Below are positions 24,609-27,126 of a stretch of DNA of 27,126 nucleotides, in pieces. Source of the DNA: Spirochaetaceae bacterium (GTDB lineage: Bacteria > Spirochaetota > Spirochaetia > PWKH01). Below the pieces are notes generated by a model, which had not been told where the DNA came from, ran no database searches, and saw nothing but the letters and a program-made list of their open reading frames with translations. The stretch covers positions 1 to 27,126 of the forward strand of contig PWNW01000057.1 in the NCBI GenBank assembly GCA_003557605.1. Direction: 5' to 3'. Positions within the stretch are counted from its first letter, which is position 1; every line of letters begins with the position of its first letter. The translations under genes and the position numbers were made by a program.

Positions 24609-25218
24609 ATGAGGAAGACTGAGCTGATTCGTGAATAATCTTCTGCAGTTCAGGAGACAGATACGCACTGAGCAGTGAAGCAAGGTCCTCTGCGGTAAAG
24701 CTTACATACCCGGTCCCCTTCTTTTCAGAAATACGGAAACCGGAATCAATATGTTTCACCGGCTTGATATCAACACCCTTTGCCAGTTTCTTCTTCAGCT
24801 CCCCAAGCAGTTCCTTGGAAAGTGACTTAAACAGTTTTTCAGGAATCTCAATATCCGAACCCGATGAACCCAGGTCCTGCTTGGCAGTCTCAATCAGCAT
24901 CTTCTCCAAGGTGCTCCCCTTCAGTGAATCGCTGATTTTTTCCGAAAGAAGCTCTTCAGCCATCCCGACCAGCTTCTTCTCTACAGAAAGCAGCAGGTCT
25001 CTTCCAGCCTGATTCATAGCAGCTCTGGCGCTCTCTTCACGCCGTTTCTGAGCCGATTCAGTATCCTTCATGATCCTGTCAGCTTTCTGCTCAGCTTCCT
25101 GCACAATGCGCTTTGCCTGCTTTTCTGCGGCAGATACGATTTCGGCTGCTTCATGTTCCGCTGCCTGAACACCGTCCTTTTTGATTGAGTCAATTAATTC
25201 CTGAACATGCACTTCCAT
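24607..25218 (-). CDS. atpE: V-type ATPase subunit E (peripheral stalk)
   Basis: Subunit E joins the peripheral stalk to the head. The protein has 203 residues. Residues about 1-95 are one long charged helix rich in Ala, Glu, Lys and Gln (AAEIVSAAEKQAKRIVQEAE), typical of the stalk coiled coil. The C-terminal globular part (about 100-200) includes GFRISEKKGTGYVSFTAEDLASLL, cited in part, which resembles the head-binding end of E subunits. In other V-ATPases E pairs with subunit G/H, which I do not find here. ATG 25218 has GAGG six nt upstream. It is the first gene of the V-ATPase operon and starts 19 nt after the mutS2 stop, with no convincing promoter in the gap. Confidence 0.92.
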   Translation of the reverse strand: MEVHVQELIDSIKKDGVQAAEHEAAEIVSAAEKQAKRIVQEAEQKADRIMKDTESAQKRREESARAAMNQAGRDLLLSVEKKLVGMAEELLSEKISDSLKGSTLEKMLIETAKQDLGSSGSDIEIPEKLFKSLSKELLGELKKKLAKGVDIKPVKHIDSGFRISEKKGTGYVSFTAEDLASLLSAYLSPELQKIIHESAQSSS

Positions 25219-25237
25219 GGCTGCCTCGCTTGTACGT

Positions 25238-27126
25238 TTAGGTCTTTAATTCAACGATGGTCTTGCCGAATCCGCCCTGTTCCGGAGGTGCAAAAAAGAA
25301 CTGTTTCACCGAAACATGGTGAGAAAGGATTTCCTGAATACCCCGTTGCAGAATGCCTTCTCCCTTTCCATGTATGATGCCGAACCGGCCCACTCCATGC
25401 AGTACAGCTCTGTCAATCTGCTGCTCTAGCTCAGCTGCGGCCTGCTCAAGGGTCATTCCCCTGAGGTCAAGCTCAAATCTTGGTAATGCGCCCTGTCTTT
25501 CATACCGGATTTCCACCGTTCGTCCTGCATCATAAAATGTATCGTCATCAAATTCAATAGGAACCAGGTCATTTTCATGGATGTCCATCCGTAAACTGCC
25601 CATCTCAACGAACCAGAATCCCGGTTTTTTCCCCTTTCTTCGAATTATCCCCCGCGTCCTGCCCTTACCTGCCAGCACGGACATGCCTGGAGAGAAGTGA
25701 TATCCCCTTCTACCGGAGATTTCCTGTGCCTGGTGCTCAACAGTTTCCTTGAGGGACCTCTGCTCCTGGGCAAGACGGTCCTGAAAATCCTTTACCTTCT
25801 TCAGTTTCTCTCTAGTCAGCTCACCTTCCCGAAGCGATCTGATCAGGTTTTCAAGCTCACTTCGTGATGTTTCCATAAACGAGTTGATAAAGGAAAGATC
25901 CTTTTTTCTGAACATCAGTTCCTGCTGCTTGATTTGAAGCATCTTCAGGTCCGTTTCCCGGCGCTTCTGCTCCAGTTCCTGTCTGGCAGACTCAAGGCTT
26001 CTGAGCTTCATGTGCAGTTCAAGTTCCTGTTTTTCCAAGCTGTGTATCATCCGGGTTGTCTTGTCGCTCTGGTCTGAAAGATATTTTCGAGCGGACACAA
26101 TAATTTCTTCCGGAATTCCCATGCGCTGTGCTGTCTCAACTGCATAGCTGCTGCCTGGAGAACCAAACAGGATCCGATAGGTTGGTACCTTGCGGGTTTC
26201 GTCAAATTCCATGCTCGCATTGATCACCCTGCTGTCTGTATAGGCAAACTGTTTCAGGGACATATGATGGCTTGTGACCAAGGTGAGGCATCCCTTGTTG
26301 AGACAGTACTCAACCACTGCTTTGGCTAGAGCTGAACCTTCAAAGGTGTCAGTTCCCGATGCAAGCTCATCAAGAATCACCAGAGAATGCTCATCGGTGA
26401 GGCGCAGCATATCGGCAATTTTCTTCATATGGGCAGAGAATGTTGAAAGGGATTCTGCAATGGACTGATCATCCCCGATATCAGCATGGATGGAGGAAAA
26501 GAGCGGAATTGTGCTCTGCGATGAAGCCGGAACAGGGATCCCGTGCTGAACCATCAGGGACAGCAGTCCCATGGTCTTCACCGTTACGGTTTTCCCTCCC
26601 GCATTCGGTCCGGTTATAATTACCGCTCGAGTGTCCGGAGGGATCTCCGCATGGATGGGAACGGCATGTCTTCCCAGAAGAGGATGACGGGCCTGGATTA
26701 GAGAAAACTCATGTCCCTCTCCAATATTGGGAACTTCACAGTCATGCACCATGCTGTAACGGGCCTTGGCAAGCAGATAGTCAAGTCTTCCTGCAGCGTC
26801 CATGGCCTGGTGCACAGCATCTAAGCTTCCCCGCACCAGTGAGCTCAGTTCACGAAGCACCGCAAGTACTTCTGCCTGGATTTTCTGTTCCTGTATGATC
26901 ACCTGATTGTTGCTTTCTGCAAGGGCATGGGGCTCCAGATACATGGTGTTTCCTGATGCAGAAATTCCATGAACGAATCCCGGAACCTTGGACTTCAGCG
27001 ATGACTTCACCGGAAGCACAATGCGGCCGTTTCGGACCGTTGGGGTTTCCTGCTGCCACAGTGAAGGATCTTCACGGATTAACGCATATGAGAGTTCCGA
27101 TCTGTCCTGCCTGGCCCTCTCAAGCC
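25238..27126 (-). CDS. mutS2: MutS2 endonuclease/ribosome-rescue ATPase, C-terminal part (cut by window edge)
   Basis: The frame is open from the right edge to the stop at 25238, giving 628 visible residues; the N-terminus is outside the window. Counting from the edge, the core domain has VRNGRIVLPVKSSLKSKVPG (30-49) and SASGNTMYLEP, the Walker A GPNAGGKT (172-179), Walker B LVILDE (248-253), LASGTD and TSHHMSLKQ. A long coiled coil follows at about 360-460. The C-terminal Smr domain (about 550-628) carries LDLRGMT and HGKGEGIL. MutS2 proteins lack the mismatch-binding domain of MutS; known members suppress recombination or split collided ribosomes. An in-frame GTG at 27019 is not the real start, because the conserved sequence continues upstream. 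The V-ATPase operon follows after 19 nt. Confidence 0.97.
   Translation of the reverse strand, partial: LERARQDRSELSYALIREDPSLWQQETPTVRNGRIVLPVKSSLKSKVPGFVHGISASGNTMYLEPHALAESNNQVIIQEQKIQAEVLAVLRELSSLVRGSLDAVHQAMDAAGRLDYLLAKARYSMVHDCEVPNIGEGHEFSLIQARHPLLGRHAVPIHAEIPPDTRAVIITGPNAGGKTVTVKTMGLLSLMVQHGIPVPASSQSTIPLFSSIHADIGDDQSIAESLSTFSAHMKKIADMLRLTDEHSLVILDELASGTDTFEGSALAKAVVEYCLNKGCLTLVTSHHMSLKQFAYTDSRVINASMEFDETRKVPTYRILFGSPGSSYAVETAQRMGIPEEIIVSARKYLSDQSDKTTRMIHSLEKQELELHMKLRSLESARQELEQKRRETDLKMLQIKQQELMFRKKDLSFINSFMETSRSELENLIRSLREGELTREKLKKVKDFQDRLAQEQRSLKETVEHQAQEISGRRGYHFSPGMSVLAGKGRTRGIIRRKGKKPGFWFVEMGSLRMDIHENDLVPIEFDDDTFYDAGRTVEIRYERQGALPRFELDLRGMTLEQAAAELEQQIDRAVLHGVGRFGIIHGKGEGILQRGIQEILSHHVSVKQFFFAPPEQGGFGKTIVELKT

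Noticed and set aside
25238..25330. TTGAAT near the mutS2 stop as a -35 for the V-ATPase operon
   Set aside because: No acceptable -10 lies 16-18 nt downstream.
27017..27019. GTG at 27019 as the mutS2 start
   Set aside because: The same frame continues to the window edge with conserved MutS2 sequence (VRNGRIVLPVK), so this codon is an internal Val and the gene is cut by the window.

Overview
The window is about 27 kb of ordinary chromosomal DNA in which every gene I can support lies on the minus strand. I see no rRNA, tRNA, CRISPR array, insertion sequence, phage gene or attachment site. No stretch without a gene exceeds about 90 bases. Gene content and order suggest a spirochaete of the Spirochaetaceae/Treponema type with moderate GC. 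The grounds are a V-type ATPase operon in the order E, DUF2764 protein, A, B, D, I, K; a long LptD-like barrel gene overlapping uvrA; a TlyC/CorC-like protein beside YbeY and a 7TM-HD protein; and a gap-pgk-tpi-secG cluster. The phylum is an inference from these families, not from a marker gene.

In the direction of transcription (right to left), region 1 (27126-18002) has the C-terminal part of mutS2, then the seven-gene V-ATPase operon atpE, DUF2764 gene, atpA, atpB, atpD, atpI, atpK. It ends at a strong intrinsic terminator just before ispG. Region 2 (17989-6702) is a tightly packed series: ispG, uvrA, an lptD-like gene, phoH, a PgpH-type 7TM-HD phosphodiesterase gene, ybeY and a corC/tlyC-like gene. 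Most of these overlap by 1 to 29 nt. It mixes isoprenoid synthesis, excision repair, outer-membrane assembly, RNA maturation and probably cyclic di-AMP turnover.

Region 3 (6700-3219) is a glycolytic operon, gap-pgk-tpiA, with secG as its last gene. It has a near-consensus sigma70 promoter in front and an intrinsic terminator behind. Region 4 (3194-1) holds a small flavodoxin-fold protein of unknown role, an exported SurA/PrsA-like parvulin chaperone, nusB, map (methionine aminopeptidase) and the 5' part of an htrA/degP-type protease gene cut by the left edge. The theme there is protein maturation and envelope quality control.

Almost everything here is housekeeping and I do not see a wholly new system. 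The points most worth a second look are the reduced V-ATPase whose DUF2764 protein may stand in for a stalk subunit, two intrinsic terminators placed directly in front of the next gene's ribosome binding site (one with a possible promoter nested in the hairpin), the cysteine-free mature LptD-like protein with an extra N-terminal helical segment, and the orphan flavodoxin-fold gene.
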